A stretch of DNA of 14,735 nucleotides from Pseudomonadota bacterium (GCA_025360685.1 JANYBR010000126.1:1-14735); one strand, 5' to 3'. Shown: positions 6,996-14,482, counted from the first letter of the stretch. Translations and numbers: made by a program. The notes: a model not told the origin generated them from the sequence alone.

Positions 6996-8766
6996 GCGCA
7001 AACCCGTCAGGCGCTTTCGTTCGCGCGATTGGTTCGACGCGCCGGATCGCAGCGACATGGCCGCACTCTATCTCGAACGGCTGATGAACTACGGCATGAC
7101 GTTCGGCGAATTGCGCTCTGGCCGGCCGATCATCGGTATCGCGCAATCGGGCAGCGACCTGTCGCCTTGTAATCGTATTCATCTTGAGCTGGCACAGCGG
7201 GTGCGCGAAGGCATTCGCGACGGCGGCGGCATCGCACTTGAATTTCCTACCCATCCGATTCAGGAAACCTGCCGGCGGCCGACGGCGGCCATCGACCGCA
7301 ATCTCTCCTTCATGACCTTGGTCGAAATCCTGCACGGCTACCCCATCGATGCGGTGGTGCTGACCACTGGCTGCGACAAGACCACGCCCGCCGCGATCAT
7401 GGCCGCATCGGCGGTGGACATTCCGGCGATCATTCTGTCGAGCGGACCGATGCTGGACGGCTGGCATGAGGGCGAACTCGCCGGTTCCGGCACGGTGATC
7501 TGGCGCGCGCGGCGCAAACTGGCCGCCGGCGAGATCACTGAGGACGAATTCATGGAAGCGGCCTGCGCCTCGGCGCCGTCTGCCGGTCACTGCAACACAA
7601 TGGGCACGGCATCGACGATGAACGCGGTGGCCGAAGCGCTCGGCATGTCGCTGCCGGGTTGTTCGGCGATTCCGGCGCCGTATCGCGAACGCGGCCAGAT
7701 TGCTTACGAGACCGGCAAACGCATCGTCGAGATGGCCTACGAAGATCTAGCGCCTTCGAAGATTCTCACCCGCGCCTCGTTCCTCAATGCCATCGCCACG
7801 GTCGCGGCCATCGGCGGATCGACCAACGCACAGCCGCATATCGCAGCGATGGCGCGTCATGCGGAGGTGGCGCTCACTGCCGCCGACTGGAGTGCGGCAT
7901 TTGACATTCCGCTCATCGTCAACATGCAGCCCGCCGGAAAGTATCTCGGCGAGCGGTTTCACCGGGCCGGCGGCGTGCCGGCCGTGTTGTGCGAATTGCA
8001 GAAAGCCGGGAGAATTGACGGCACTGCGCTGACGGTCACTGGCACGGCTATCGCGGCCAATATTAAGGGCCGCGAAACGCACGATCGCGAGATGATCTGC
8101 GCCTATGACAAGCCGTTGATCGAGCGGGCGGGGTTCTTGGTACTCAAAGGAAACCTGTTCGACTTTGCGGTGATGAAGACGAGCGTGATCTCCGACGAGT
8201 TCCGCGGGCGTTATCTTTCGCAGAAGGGCAGCGAGAATATATTCGAGGGCCGCGCCGTCGTATTCGATGGTTCCGACGATTATCACGCGCGCATCAACGA
8301 TTCCGCCCTCGGCATCGATGCCAAGTCAATTCTTGTTATTCGCGGCTCCGGTCCGGTCGGCTGGCCAGGCTCGGCCGAAGTGGTGAACATGCAGCCGCCC
8401 GATGCACTCATAAAACAGGGCATCACAAGCCTGCCGACCATCGGCGACGGCCGTCAGTCCGGAACATCCGACAGCCCCTCGATTCTGAACGCCGCACCGG
8501 AAAGCGCGGTCGGCGGTGGACTCGCCTGGTTGCGCACGGGCGACACAATCCGCGTCGATCTCAACGCCGGCCGTTGCGACATGCTTGTCCCGGACGAGGA
8601 GATCGCACGGCGCCGGAAGGACGGCCTGCCGCCGGTCCCGGAAACCGCAACCATGTGGCAGGAGATCTTTCGCGCTACCGTCGGGCAGATGGACGGCGGC
8701 GCCGTGATGGAACCCGCGCTCAAGTACCGCAAGGTTGCGCGAAAGACACCGCGCCACAATCATTAG
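6988..8766 (+). CDS. xylD: IlvD/Edd-family sugar-acid dehydratase, D-xylonate dehydratase (XylD) type
   Basis: A 592-residue iron-sulfur dehydratase that would convert a sugar acid, probably D-xylonate, to its 2-keto-3-deoxy derivative. It has the whole family layout with three cluster cysteines: Cys61 in LSPCNRIH, Cys129 in TTGCDKTTP and Cys202 in SAGHCNTMGTAS. The C-terminal segment SLPTIGDGRQSGTSDSPSIL carries the Ser proposed as catalytic base. The opening (RRFRSRDWFD), HPIQETCRRPTA and the final PRHNH are recalled features of the Caulobacter XylD group, not of the arabinonate or dihydroxyacid dehydratases. Start ATG 6988 has AAGGAG (6976-6981) 6 nt upstream, inside the lactonase gene. 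Downstream genes for the keto-deoxy acid (dehydratase plus dehydrogenase, or aldolase) and a xylose dehydrogenase are not next to it. No clear terminator is seen in 8767-8842. Confidence 0.92.
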   Translation: MSERKPVRRFRSRDWFDAPDRSDMAALYLERLMNYGMTFGELRSGRPIIGIAQSGSDLSPCNRIHLELAQRVREGIRDGGGIALEFPTHPIQETCRRPTAAIDRNLSFMTLVEILHGYPIDAVVLTTGCDKTTPAAIMAASAVDIPAIILSSGPMLDGWHEGELAGSGTVIWRARRKLAAGEITEDEFMEAACASAPSAGHCNTMGTASTMNAVAEALGMSLPGCSAIPAPYRERGQIAYETGKRIVEMAYEDLAPSKILTRASFLNAIATVAAIGGSTNAQPHIAAMARHAEVALTAADWSAAFDIPLIVNMQPAGKYLGERFHRAGGVPAVLCELQKAGRIDGTALTVTGTAIAANIKGRETHDREMICAYDKPLIERAGFLVLKGNLFDFAVMKTSVISDEFRGRYLSQKGSENIFEGRAVVFDGSDDYHARINDSALGIDAKSILVIRGSGPVGWPGSAEVVNMQPPDALIKQGITSLPTIGDGRQSGTSDSPSILNAAPESAVGGGLAWLRTGDTIRVDLNAGRCDMLVPDEEIARRRKDGLPPVPETATMWQEIFRATVGQMDGGAVMEPALKYRKVARKTPRHNH

Positions 8767-8842
8767 TTGATCCGTCGGGGCGACGCGGGACTCCGTCGAT
8801 CGGCATGGTTGCGATCGATTCTAGCACTTCAATCAGTCAAGC

Positions 8843-9298
8843 CTATTCGTCGGCCGGAGTCAGGTCCCATTGATATACGGGCCTGCCATGCGAGTGGAAG
8901 GTCGTGAATTCTGCTGGCTCACCTTCCGGGCAGGTCGTGTCGTCCGAGCCGGTATAGAAATCGTACGGTCCGGGATATTCCACGCATTGTTTGATGTCCT
9001 TGCCCCAATAGCGGTCGGAGTCGCCCTTCACTTCGGCGCGCGCATAAAAAGTGCCGTTGTTGGTCTTGAAGACGTTGTAGCAAGAGCCTGCGTCAACTTC
9101 GGTCCAGCCCTTGTTGCGCCAATCCGAACCACCGATCGGGATGTAGCTGCTTGCCACGAGTACTGCGTCGCTAGTGTGATTGCAGACCCGAAGTGTAGTT
9201 GTGCTCGCAGCCTGTGCGGGGGTGGACATGATCACAACCGCCAATCCCGTCATCCCCAACAGGCTTGCCGTACCGAAAAATCTGGAAACCGAAGACAT
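8843..9298 (-). CDS. DUF1036 family secreted protein, copy 1
   Basis: A 151-residue exported protein of unknown function. Residues 1-30 are a clear signal peptide: Arg6, a hydrophobic core TASLLGMTGLAVVIM, and an AQA cleavage site. The mature part has the DUF1036 pattern: LRVCNHTSDAVLVASSY, then a Trp-rich block (DWRNKGWTEV), then AGSC, with Cys39, Cys73 and two later cysteines (KQC and TTC) that could form two disulfides in the periplasm. I chose ATG 9298 over the in-frame ATG 9307 because the AGGAG ribosome site abuts 9307 with no spacing but is 9 nt from 9298. Over the 84 residues available, it is 59/84 (70%) identical without gaps to the gene at 14483. It is convergent with xylD and lies 210 nt after the ATP-grasp/M32 gene on the same strand. 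Confidence 0.9.
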   Translation of the reverse strand: MSSVSRFFGTASLLGMTGLAVVIMSTPAQAASTTTLRVCNHTSDAVLVASSYIPIGGSDWRNKGWTEVDAGSCYNVFKTNNGTFYARAEVKGDSDRYWGKDIKQCVEYPGPYDFYTGSDDTTCPEGEPAEFTTFHSHGRPVYQWDLTPADE

Positions 9299-9349
9299 GA
9301 ACGACATCTCCTGACTTAGGGCGGATCGCCACGACCAGCCGGGTGCAAT

Positions 9350-9386
9350 TATGTCAAAAAATACATCATAATCATATGGCGGTTTT
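9350..9386 (-). promoter_or_regulatory. Conserved upstream element of DUF1036 copy 1
   Basis: Reading toward the gene, AAAACCGCCATATGATT begins 88 nt before ATG 9298 and GACATA begins 57 nt before it, after a T-run. Both blocks occur at exactly the same distances upstream of the second DUF1036 gene (14395-14431), while the bases between are much less alike. TATGAT within the first block is a good -10 hexamer but there is no convincing -35, so a non-housekeeping sigma factor or an activator is possible. The conservation is seen; the promoter role is inferred. Confidence 0.5.
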
Positions 9387-9468
9387 TTGGCCCCGCTGCG
9401 CGCCGCCGAATATTTGTTCTTGGCAGCGATCCAGTTGTTGCGCTTGCGAATTTCTCTCCGGCCTGGCC

Positions 9469-9484
9469 GCGCGAATGTTCGCGC
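9469..9484 (-). terminator. Short dyad after the ATP-grasp/M32 gene, weak terminator candidate
   Basis: GCGCGAA (9469-9475) and TTCGCGC (9478-9484) form a perfect 7-bp inverted repeat with a 2-nt centre, 24 nt beyond the stop of the minus-strand gene at 9509. As RNA it would fold as a 5- to 6-bp stem. No T-run follows, so intrinsic termination is doubtful; it could also be a protein-binding dyad. Confidence 0.25.
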
Positions 9485-9508
9485 TGCTGGCGACTTTCCC
9501 GAATTTCG

Positions 9509-12500
9509 TCAAATTTCCGCCACAGCCGTTGCACGCCAGACACGCTCCGGCGATTCGATATGGCGAAAGAAAGAGGCAGTCTCAAGGCCGCGCCCGGTTG
9601 CGCGGATGACAATTTCCTCGGCTGGCAGCCGATTGCCAATTTCGTAGACGTTCTTGCTCAGCCAGCCGAGCAGCCCGGAAAATTGCCCTTGACGAATCTC
9701 GACCCCAAGGTTGTGCTTGCTTGCATAGGCCCCCGTCAGTTGCGCGGCATACAGACTGCCGATCGTGTATGTCGGGAAGTATCCGAACATGCCTACCGCC
9801 CAATGGGCATCTTGCAATACCCCGTCGCGCGCTGTCGCCGGGCGAGTGCCGAGCAGGGCATGACTGCGGTCGTCCCACGCCTGCACCAGGTCTTTGACGG
9901 CAAGCTGGCTCGCAAGCAGCGCACTCTCCAATTCCGTCCGCAGGATGATGTGCAGGTGATAAGTCATCTCATCGGCGCCGGTACGATTCGTGCCTGGGCG
10001 GACGCAATTGAGCGCGCGCCAGAACTCTTGCGCGTCGATGCCCTCCAATGCCGACGGAAACAGTTGGCGCATCCGAGGAAAAAGCAACTCGATGAACGGC
10101 AGGCTGCGTCCGACGTGATTCTCCCAGAGACGCGCCTGCGCCTCGTGCAGACCCATGCTCGGCGCGTCGCCCAGATGGCTGTCGCGGTCGGCGGCGAGAA
10201 ATCCCTGATCGTAAAGCGCATGGCCGCCCTCATGCATGGTCGCGAGCAGATTGACCGTCACATCGTCTTCGGTTGCCCGGCTGGTCACACGCACGTCGTC
10301 GCGCCCGATCATCATCGTGAACGGGTGCGTGGTGGGATCGAGCCGTCCGCGTTCGAAGTCGAAGCCGACGGTCTCAAGCATGAGTCGAGCGAGCTTCCAT
10401 TGTTCGGCGGCGGCGAAAATACGTCCATTCAGGATGTGTGCTGATCCGCGGGTTTTCTCGGTGGCGATCTGCACCAATGGAATCAGCCGCTCGCGTATCT
10501 CCGCGAATAGTGGCTCGAGTCGTGCCCGCGTCATGCCGGGTTCGTACTCGTCGAGCAGCGCGTCATAGGGTTCGCCGTCCGCGCAAAGGCAGGCGGCGCG
10601 TTCGCGCACCAGGACCAGAAGGTCTGAGAAAGGCGCGGCGAATAGAGTGAAGTCGTTCTTCGTGCGTGCTTCTTCCCAGGCGCCGAGTGCGCGCGCCTTT
10701 GCGTTCGCGAAATTTCGCACCAGACTTTCCGGCGTCGCCAGTGCATGGCGCCGTTCGCGACGCACCAGAAATAACTCCCGGGCAAGGTCGGACTTGTCCG
10801 CACAATTTTCGGCGACCTTCTCAATCAGATCGGCGAAGCGGTCAGACGTCAGGATGCCGTGACGGATTGCTTCCAGTGTCGCGGTCTGCTCGCCGCGCTG
10901 CGTGCGCCCGGCCGGCGGCAGATAGGTTTCCTCGTCCCATTCGAGCAAGGAGATCGCCTGGTCGAGATGGCGCAGTTCGGCGATCTGTACGCGCAGGGAC
11001 CGCTCCGCGCCGTCGTTACGCTTGAGCGAGCGCTGCGGAATGCGAAGGTCCTTGAGCGGTTCGGCGACGAGCACCGCAGCAAGCCCGCCATGCTGGGCGA
11101 CATTGACCACCTGCTTCTGCGACACCCTGCATAGAATGCCCAGGCCGTTATCGGTCGACGCAAAGCCCATCACCGTGTAGTACGGCTCACCGAAAACACG
11201 ACCTTCCTCGTCTGTCACCGGAAACTCACAGATTGGCAAGCGCGTTGCCGATTGCAGCACCCAGGACAGGTTCGGATCCTTGCTCTTCAGCGCCGCTTCG
11301 TGAAGCAGCCGATCCCACTCGGCTGCCGAAGTGATGGCGCCGAGTGCAACGCCTTCGCCGCCATAGGCCCGGTTCGGTTTCAACACCAGAGTTTCGCGGT
11401 TGAGGTGCGCAAATTCGAGCAGGTCGCCAACCGTGTGATTGGGCAGGGTCGTTCGCCGGTCGCTCGCAATGCGTGTCCACAGAACGTGGCGTTCGAACAA
11501 CCGGCAATCTTCGGGCGCGAACAGCCGCTCTGCGATGGCTGGATCGGTGAGAATTTCGAAGCAGCTCTTGTGGTCGAAGTCTCCGGTGAGCGATGAGATC
11601 ATCCGATTCTGCTTAAGCAGCAGGCGCATGCCGTCGAGCGGCTTGCCGAGCTCCTTCTCCAGCGCGATGAGATCGCGCGTTTCGTAGTCGCGGTAGGCAA
11701 TGTCGATACGCGTGGTGCCGTAATAGACTTCGCTTCCTTCAGTCCGCAATTCGCGCGGATCGGCGTGCTCGATCGTCAGTCCGAACTTCTCGATCAGGAA
11801 TTTGATGAGCACTGACTGTTCGGCCGGGCCGTCATGCTCGTACTTTGGCTCGACAAAACAGATGTTGCAGGTCTTGCGACCCATGGAACGGGCATGATCG
11901 ATGAGAAGCTGCACAAAGAGATCGCGCTGATCTGGCAGCAGCGCGATGGATAATTCCGGATCGTGCGCCACCAGCGTCGGCACGATATCGCGCATGACCA
12001 TCTGTTCGGCGACCGGCGAGTAGTGGATGCCGCCAACGCCGGACAGGTTTGGCTCCATGAAGCGCAGCGTGTCCTGCCAACCCTGGCTGGCAAAATCGCA
12101 CACCGCGTCGAGGCGGCCATACACCGGATTGTATCGCCCATGCTCAGGTGTCCAGATTTCCCTAAGCCAGCTGGCTTCTTCATCGCTGACGGCAAGAATC
12201 TCGCGGATATTCGGGTCTTTGAGAAACTGCGTCGGAAATTGCTTTAGTGCTTCGGCGATCTGCTGGCAGACATAGTGCACGTAAGTGAGTTGTTCGCGCC
12301 GCGCGAGAATCGGCCGCAGCATGACGCGCACCGGTTCCGGTACACCCTCATGCTCGTAGACCATCTCGTTGGCGATGGCGTCCGACCGCATCCGTTCGGC
12401 GATCTGGCGATAGGCATGGTCCGAAATATGATGCGTGGCCCGAATGCAGCGGCTTTCGAGCGCGGCACCGGACAGGCCGAGCGCCTCCGACGGACTGATC

Positions 12501-12511
12501 ACAGAAGTCAT
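9509..12511 (-). CDS. Fusion protein: circularly permuted ATP-grasp ligase-like domain plus M32 metallocarboxypeptidase
   Basis: A 1000-residue two-part protein. The N-terminal half (about 1-490) resembles circularly permuted ATP-grasp enzymes, which join a carboxylate to an amine using ATP: YYGTTRIDIAYRDY (263-276), nucleotide-binding LVLKPNRAYGGEGVALG (375-391), EWD (398-400), WVLQ (417-420), and the closing ILCRVS and NVAQHGGLAAVL segments near 459-481. The C-terminal half (about 505-1000) is a complete M32 (Taq-type) carboxypeptidase: zinc site HEGGH at 760-764, third ligand Glu790 in SMGLHEAQARLWEN 30 residues after the first His, then GTNRTGADEMTYHLH and GMFGYFPTYTIGSLYAAQL. The linker of about 25 residues has no stop, and there is no Met between 448 and 660, so separate translation of the peptidase is unlikely. 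ATG 12511 is preferred to the upstream TTG 12553. No signal peptide. Substrate unknown. Confidence 0.88.
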   Translation of the reverse strand: MTSVISPSEALGLSGAALESRCIRATHHISDHAYRQIAERMRSDAIANEMVYEHEGVPEPVRVMLRPILARREQLTYVHYVCQQIAEALKQFPTQFLKDPNIREILAVSDEEASWLREIWTPEHGRYNPVYGRLDAVCDFASQGWQDTLRFMEPNLSGVGGIHYSPVAEQMVMRDIVPTLVAHDPELSIALLPDQRDLFVQLLIDHARSMGRKTCNICFVEPKYEHDGPAEQSVLIKFLIEKFGLTIEHADPRELRTEGSEVYYGTTRIDIAYRDYETRDLIALEKELGKPLDGMRLLLKQNRMISSLTGDFDHKSCFEILTDPAIAERLFAPEDCRLFERHVLWTRIASDRRTTLPNHTVGDLLEFAHLNRETLVLKPNRAYGGEGVALGAITSAAEWDRLLHEAALKSKDPNLSWVLQSATRLPICEFPVTDEEGRVFGEPYYTVMGFASTDNGLGILCRVSQKQVVNVAQHGGLAAVLVAEPLKDLRIPQRSLKRNDGAERSLRVQIAELRHLDQAISLLEWDEETYLPPAGRTQRGEQTATLEAIRHGILTSDRFADLIEKVAENCADKSDLARELFLVRRERRHALATPESLVRNFANAKARALGAWEEARTKNDFTLFAAPFSDLLVLVRERAACLCADGEPYDALLDEYEPGMTRARLEPLFAEIRERLIPLVQIATEKTRGSAHILNGRIFAAAEQWKLARLMLETVGFDFERGRLDPTTHPFTMMIGRDDVRVTSRATEDDVTVNLLATMHEGGHALYDQGFLAADRDSHLGDAPSMGLHEAQARLWENHVGRSLPFIELLFPRMRQLFPSALEGIDAQEFWRALNCVRPGTNRTGADEMTYHLHIILRTELESALLASQLAVKDLVQAWDDRSHALLGTRPATARDGVLQDAHWAVGMFGYFPTYTIGSLYAAQLTGAYASKHNLGVEIRQGQFSGLLGWLSKNVYEIGNRLPAEEIVIRATGRGLETASFFRHIESPERVWRATAVAEI

Positions 12512-12730
12512 GGAGCCGATTCCCCAGCCAAGCCAACGCCGCAAGAATATCAACTATTGCTCCGGTTGCAGAATTTTGGTTACCCGGGATTCGGCGCCAT
12601 GCCCCGGCGTTGCCTTGGGCTGAGCAACAGTGCCAAGTAGCTTGTCGTGCAACACGCTTGGCGCTAGGCAAGACCGTGGTGAGCGCTCATTGGACCCTCC
12701 GGGGCCGGCGGAACGAAGGCGAGTAGGATC
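12512..12730. other. Divergent intergenic region between the fusion gene and FMO copy 1
   Basis: This 219-nt gap must hold the promoters of both genes, but I cannot name convincing -35/-10 pairs. GGCGCTAGGCAAG (12659-12671) followed by GTGGTGAG, and GAAGGCGAGTAGG just before the FMO start, have close counterparts upstream of the second FMO copy (minus strand, about 14150-14202). This shows that the FMO duplication included upstream DNA. The antisense frame running across this gap into the FMO gene is a shadow. Confidence 0.5.
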
Positions 12731-14005
12731 ATGGCTTTGGAGCATGTCGACGTTCTCATTGTGGGCGCAGGCCTGTCCGGCGTGGGCGCCGGCGTGCACC
12801 TGCACGAGAACTGTCCGGACAAGAGCTACCTCATTCTCGAGGGGCGGCCGTCGATGGGTGGTACCTGGGATCTCTTTCGTTATCCCGGCATCCGCTCCGA
12901 CAGCGACATGCACACACTCGGCTACAGCTTCAAACCCTGGCTCGATGCCAAGGCGATCGCCGACGGTCCGGCGATCCTCGACTATGTGCGGCAGACTGCC
13001 ACCGAAAACGATGTCGACAAGCACATTCGCTACAACCACCTCGCGAAGAAGGCGTCCTGGTCGAGCGCAGACGCGAAATGGACGATCGAGGCTGAACGCA
13101 GGGACACAGGCGAGACCGTTCGCTTCACCTGCAACTTCCTTTTCATGAATTCCGGCTACTACAGCTACCGCGAAGGCTTTACGCCTGAATTCAAGGACAT
13201 CGAACGCTTCAAGGGCCAAATCGTTCATCCGCAAAAATGGCCCTCAGATCTGGACTACAAGGGCAAGAAAGTCGTTGTCATCGGCTCCGGCGCGACCGCG
13301 ATGACGCTGGTTCCCGCCATGTCGAAGGACGTCGCGCACATTGTCATGCTGCAGCGTTCTCCGACCTATGTGGTATCGCGTCCCGATAAGGATTCGATCG
13401 CCAACGCCATGCGCTCCTTCCTGCCGCAGCGCTGGGCCTATGCGATCACGCGCTGGAAGAACGTCACCTTGCAGCAATACATGTATCGCCAGACACGCAC
13501 CCAGCCTGCGAAAGTGAAGAAGACGCTGGTAGACATGGTGCGCAAGGAACTGGGACCGGACTATGACGTCGCGACCCACTTCACGCCGACCTACAATCCC
13601 TGGGACCAACGCCTCTGCCTGGTGCCGAACAGTGATCTGTTCGAAGCGATCCGTTCGGGCAAGGCTTCAGTCGTCACCGACCACATCGATGCCTTCACCG
13701 AAACGGGAATCCGGCTAACGTCCGGCCAAGAGCTCGAAGCCGATATCATCGTAACCGCCACGGGACTCAACCTCGTCGTGCTCGGCCTCGATCGTCCACT
13801 TCGCATCCTGGCTCGACCAGGACGCACTGCGAGCGAGATGGTTGTAGCGGATGCGCTGGTCGACGCCGTACTGCGAAGCGGTCTCCTTCACATAGTCGAG
13901 GATGGCCGGTCCATCCGCGATCGCCTTCGCATCGAGCCAAGGTTTGAAACTGTAACCCAGGGTGTGCATATCGCTGTCGGAACGAATGCCGGGATAGCGA
14001 AATAA
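12731..14005 (+). CDS. FAD/NADPH monooxygenase (Baeyer-Villiger/FMO type), copy 1, C-terminally truncated and chimeric
   Basis: Residues 1 to about 352 are a good flavin monooxygenase of the EtaA-like/Baeyer-Villiger group, which inserts oxygen into ketones or thio compounds using FAD, NADPH and O2. Seen: FAD site GAGLSG (12-17), GGTWDLFRYPG (43-53), the fingerprint F160-x-G162-xxx-H166-xxx-W170, and NADPH site IGSGATA (184-190), ending in the conserved ATATGLNL-type motif (VTATGLNL, 341-348). Family members are near 490-500 residues, so about 140 C-terminal residues are missing. Residues 353-424 are not a monooxygenase: they translate the antisense strand of FMO copy 2. The start at ATG 12731 is supported by its match to copy 2 and by GAAGGCGAGTAGGA upstream. 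It is divergent from the ATP-grasp/M32 gene. It is probably inactive as it stands, either a pseudogene or a casualty of a false join. Confidence 0.85.
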   Translation: MALEHVDVLIVGAGLSGVGAGVHLHENCPDKSYLILEGRPSMGGTWDLFRYPGIRSDSDMHTLGYSFKPWLDAKAIADGPAILDYVRQTATENDVDKHIRYNHLAKKASWSSADAKWTIEAERRDTGETVRFTCNFLFMNSGYYSYREGFTPEFKDIERFKGQIVHPQKWPSDLDYKGKKVVVIGSGATAMTLVPAMSKDVAHIVMLQRSPTYVVSRPDKDSIANAMRSFLPQRWAYAITRWKNVTLQQYMYRQTRTQPAKVKKTLVDMVRKELGPDYDVATHFTPTYNPWDQRLCLVPNSDLFEAIRSGKASVVTDHIDAFTETGIRLTSGQELEADIIVTATGLNLVVLGLDRPLRILARPGRTASEMVVADALVDAVLRSGLLHIVEDGRSIRDRLRIEPRFETVTQGVHIAVGTNAGIAK

Positions 14006-14146
14006 ATCCCACGTCCCGCCCATCGCCGGGCGCCCTTCCAGAATGAGATAGCTCCTGTCCGGGCACCTCTCATGCAGATGCACGCCTGCGCCCACGCCAG
14101 AGAGGCCTGCACCCACGATGAGAACGTCAACATGCTCCACGGCCAT
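13715..14146 (-). pseudogene. FAD/NADPH monooxygenase copy 2, N-terminal fragment only
   Basis: The minus-strand frame begins MAVEHVDVLIVGAGLSG and matches FMO copy 1 without gaps at 107 of its first 122 residues (88%), including the FAD site GAGLSG and GGTWDLFRYPG. It keeps no NADPH-binding domain and no F-x-G-x3-H-x3-W fingerprint. After about residue 125 the reading frame enters the antisense strand of copy 1, giving 18 unrelated residues before a stop at 13715. ATG 14146 corresponds to the copy 1 start; an in-frame ATG at 14164 is less likely. The upstream GAAGGTGAGTAGGG matches the copy 1 leader. It is too short to fold as a working enzyme. It is divergent from DUF1036 copy 2. Confidence 0.85.
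13775..13786. other. Inverted junction between two FMO copies
   Basis: The plus strand encodes FMO copy 1 up to about here (GLNLVVLG, ending 13786), and the minus strand encodes FMO copy 2 down to about here (KWTIEAE, reaching 13781). The two genes therefore meet C-terminal side to inner side, head-on, with no spacer. The stretch ctcgtcgtgctcggc (13772-13786) can be read as NL-VVLG in one and AEHDE in the other, so the join may have used a short shared sequence. Confidence 0.8.
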
Positions 14147-14180
14147 ATCCCTACTCACCTTCATATTTCGTCACCACGCC

Positions 14181-14196
14181 GGGAAGCGAACTTCCC
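14181..14196 (-). promoter_or_regulatory. Stable UUCG-tetraloop hairpin in the FMO copy 2 leader
   Basis: Read on the minus strand, the sequence is GGGAAG-TTCG-CTTCCC, a perfect 6-bp stem capped by a UUCG tetraloop, one of the most stable RNA loops known. It lies 35 to 50 nt upstream of the copy 2 start. No T-run follows, so it is not an obvious terminator. The matching place upstream of FMO copy 1 lacks it. A role in leader RNA stability or translation is a guess. Confidence 0.35.
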
Positions 14197-14394
14197 TAGC
14201 GCCATCGCTCCTGAGCAACAAGGCACATCGCATCATAGTGCAGGCAATTGCAACGTGGCGGAACCAGCGGCGACAATAGTGATTGTGGCTTGGCGCGGGC
14301 GCGCGCGGCCCGAAGCGTGCCAGAACTCGAGATCCGGCGGCGCCACAACGCCCTGCCTGGCGCCACCTGTCGGCCGCCAAATGCGGGGCGCCTC

Positions 14395-14431
14395 AAAACC
14401 GCCATATGATTTTGCCCTATTTTTCGACATA
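14395..14431 (+). promoter_or_regulatory. Conserved upstream element of DUF1036 copy 2
   Basis: AAAACCGCCATATGATT starts 88 nt, and GACATA 57 nt, before ATG 14483, the same distances as in copy 1. From 14461 to the start codon the two copies are almost identical, including the AGGAG ribosome site. TATGAT (14405-14410) may be a -10 hexamer; no -35 is evident. Confidence 0.5.
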
Positions 14432-14482
14432 CTCGCGAGCGGCCGATCGCGGCGGTCGGTCCTAAATCAGGAGATGTCGTTC

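Larger units (their letters stand above)
14147..14482. other. Divergent intergenic region between FMO copy 2 and DUF1036 copy 2
   Basis: This 336-nt gap carries no gene I can support. Its left part is the FMO leader (GAAGGTGAGTAGGG, the GGCGCTAGG block read on the minus strand, and a UUCG hairpin). Its right part is the DUF1036 upstream region (14395-14482). The middle, 14210-14390, is GC-rich with no recognisable signal. Short antisense frames here look spurious. Confidence 0.6.

Noticed and set aside
9560..10444. Plus-strand open frame opposite the M32 peptidase domain
   Set aside because: The opposite strand carries HEGGH and the other M32 motifs; the plus-strand protein is low-complexity and family-free.
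12554..13234. Minus-strand open frame spanning the intergenic region and the 5' end of FMO copy 1
   Set aside because: Its sequence is the antisense of the FAD domain, and a very similar antisense product appears opposite FMO copy 2, as expected for a mirrored shadow.
13787..14005. C-terminal residues 353-424 of the FMO copy 1 frame considered as a novel domain
   Set aside because: They translate the exact reverse complement of FMO copy 2, so they are an artefact of the inverted junction.
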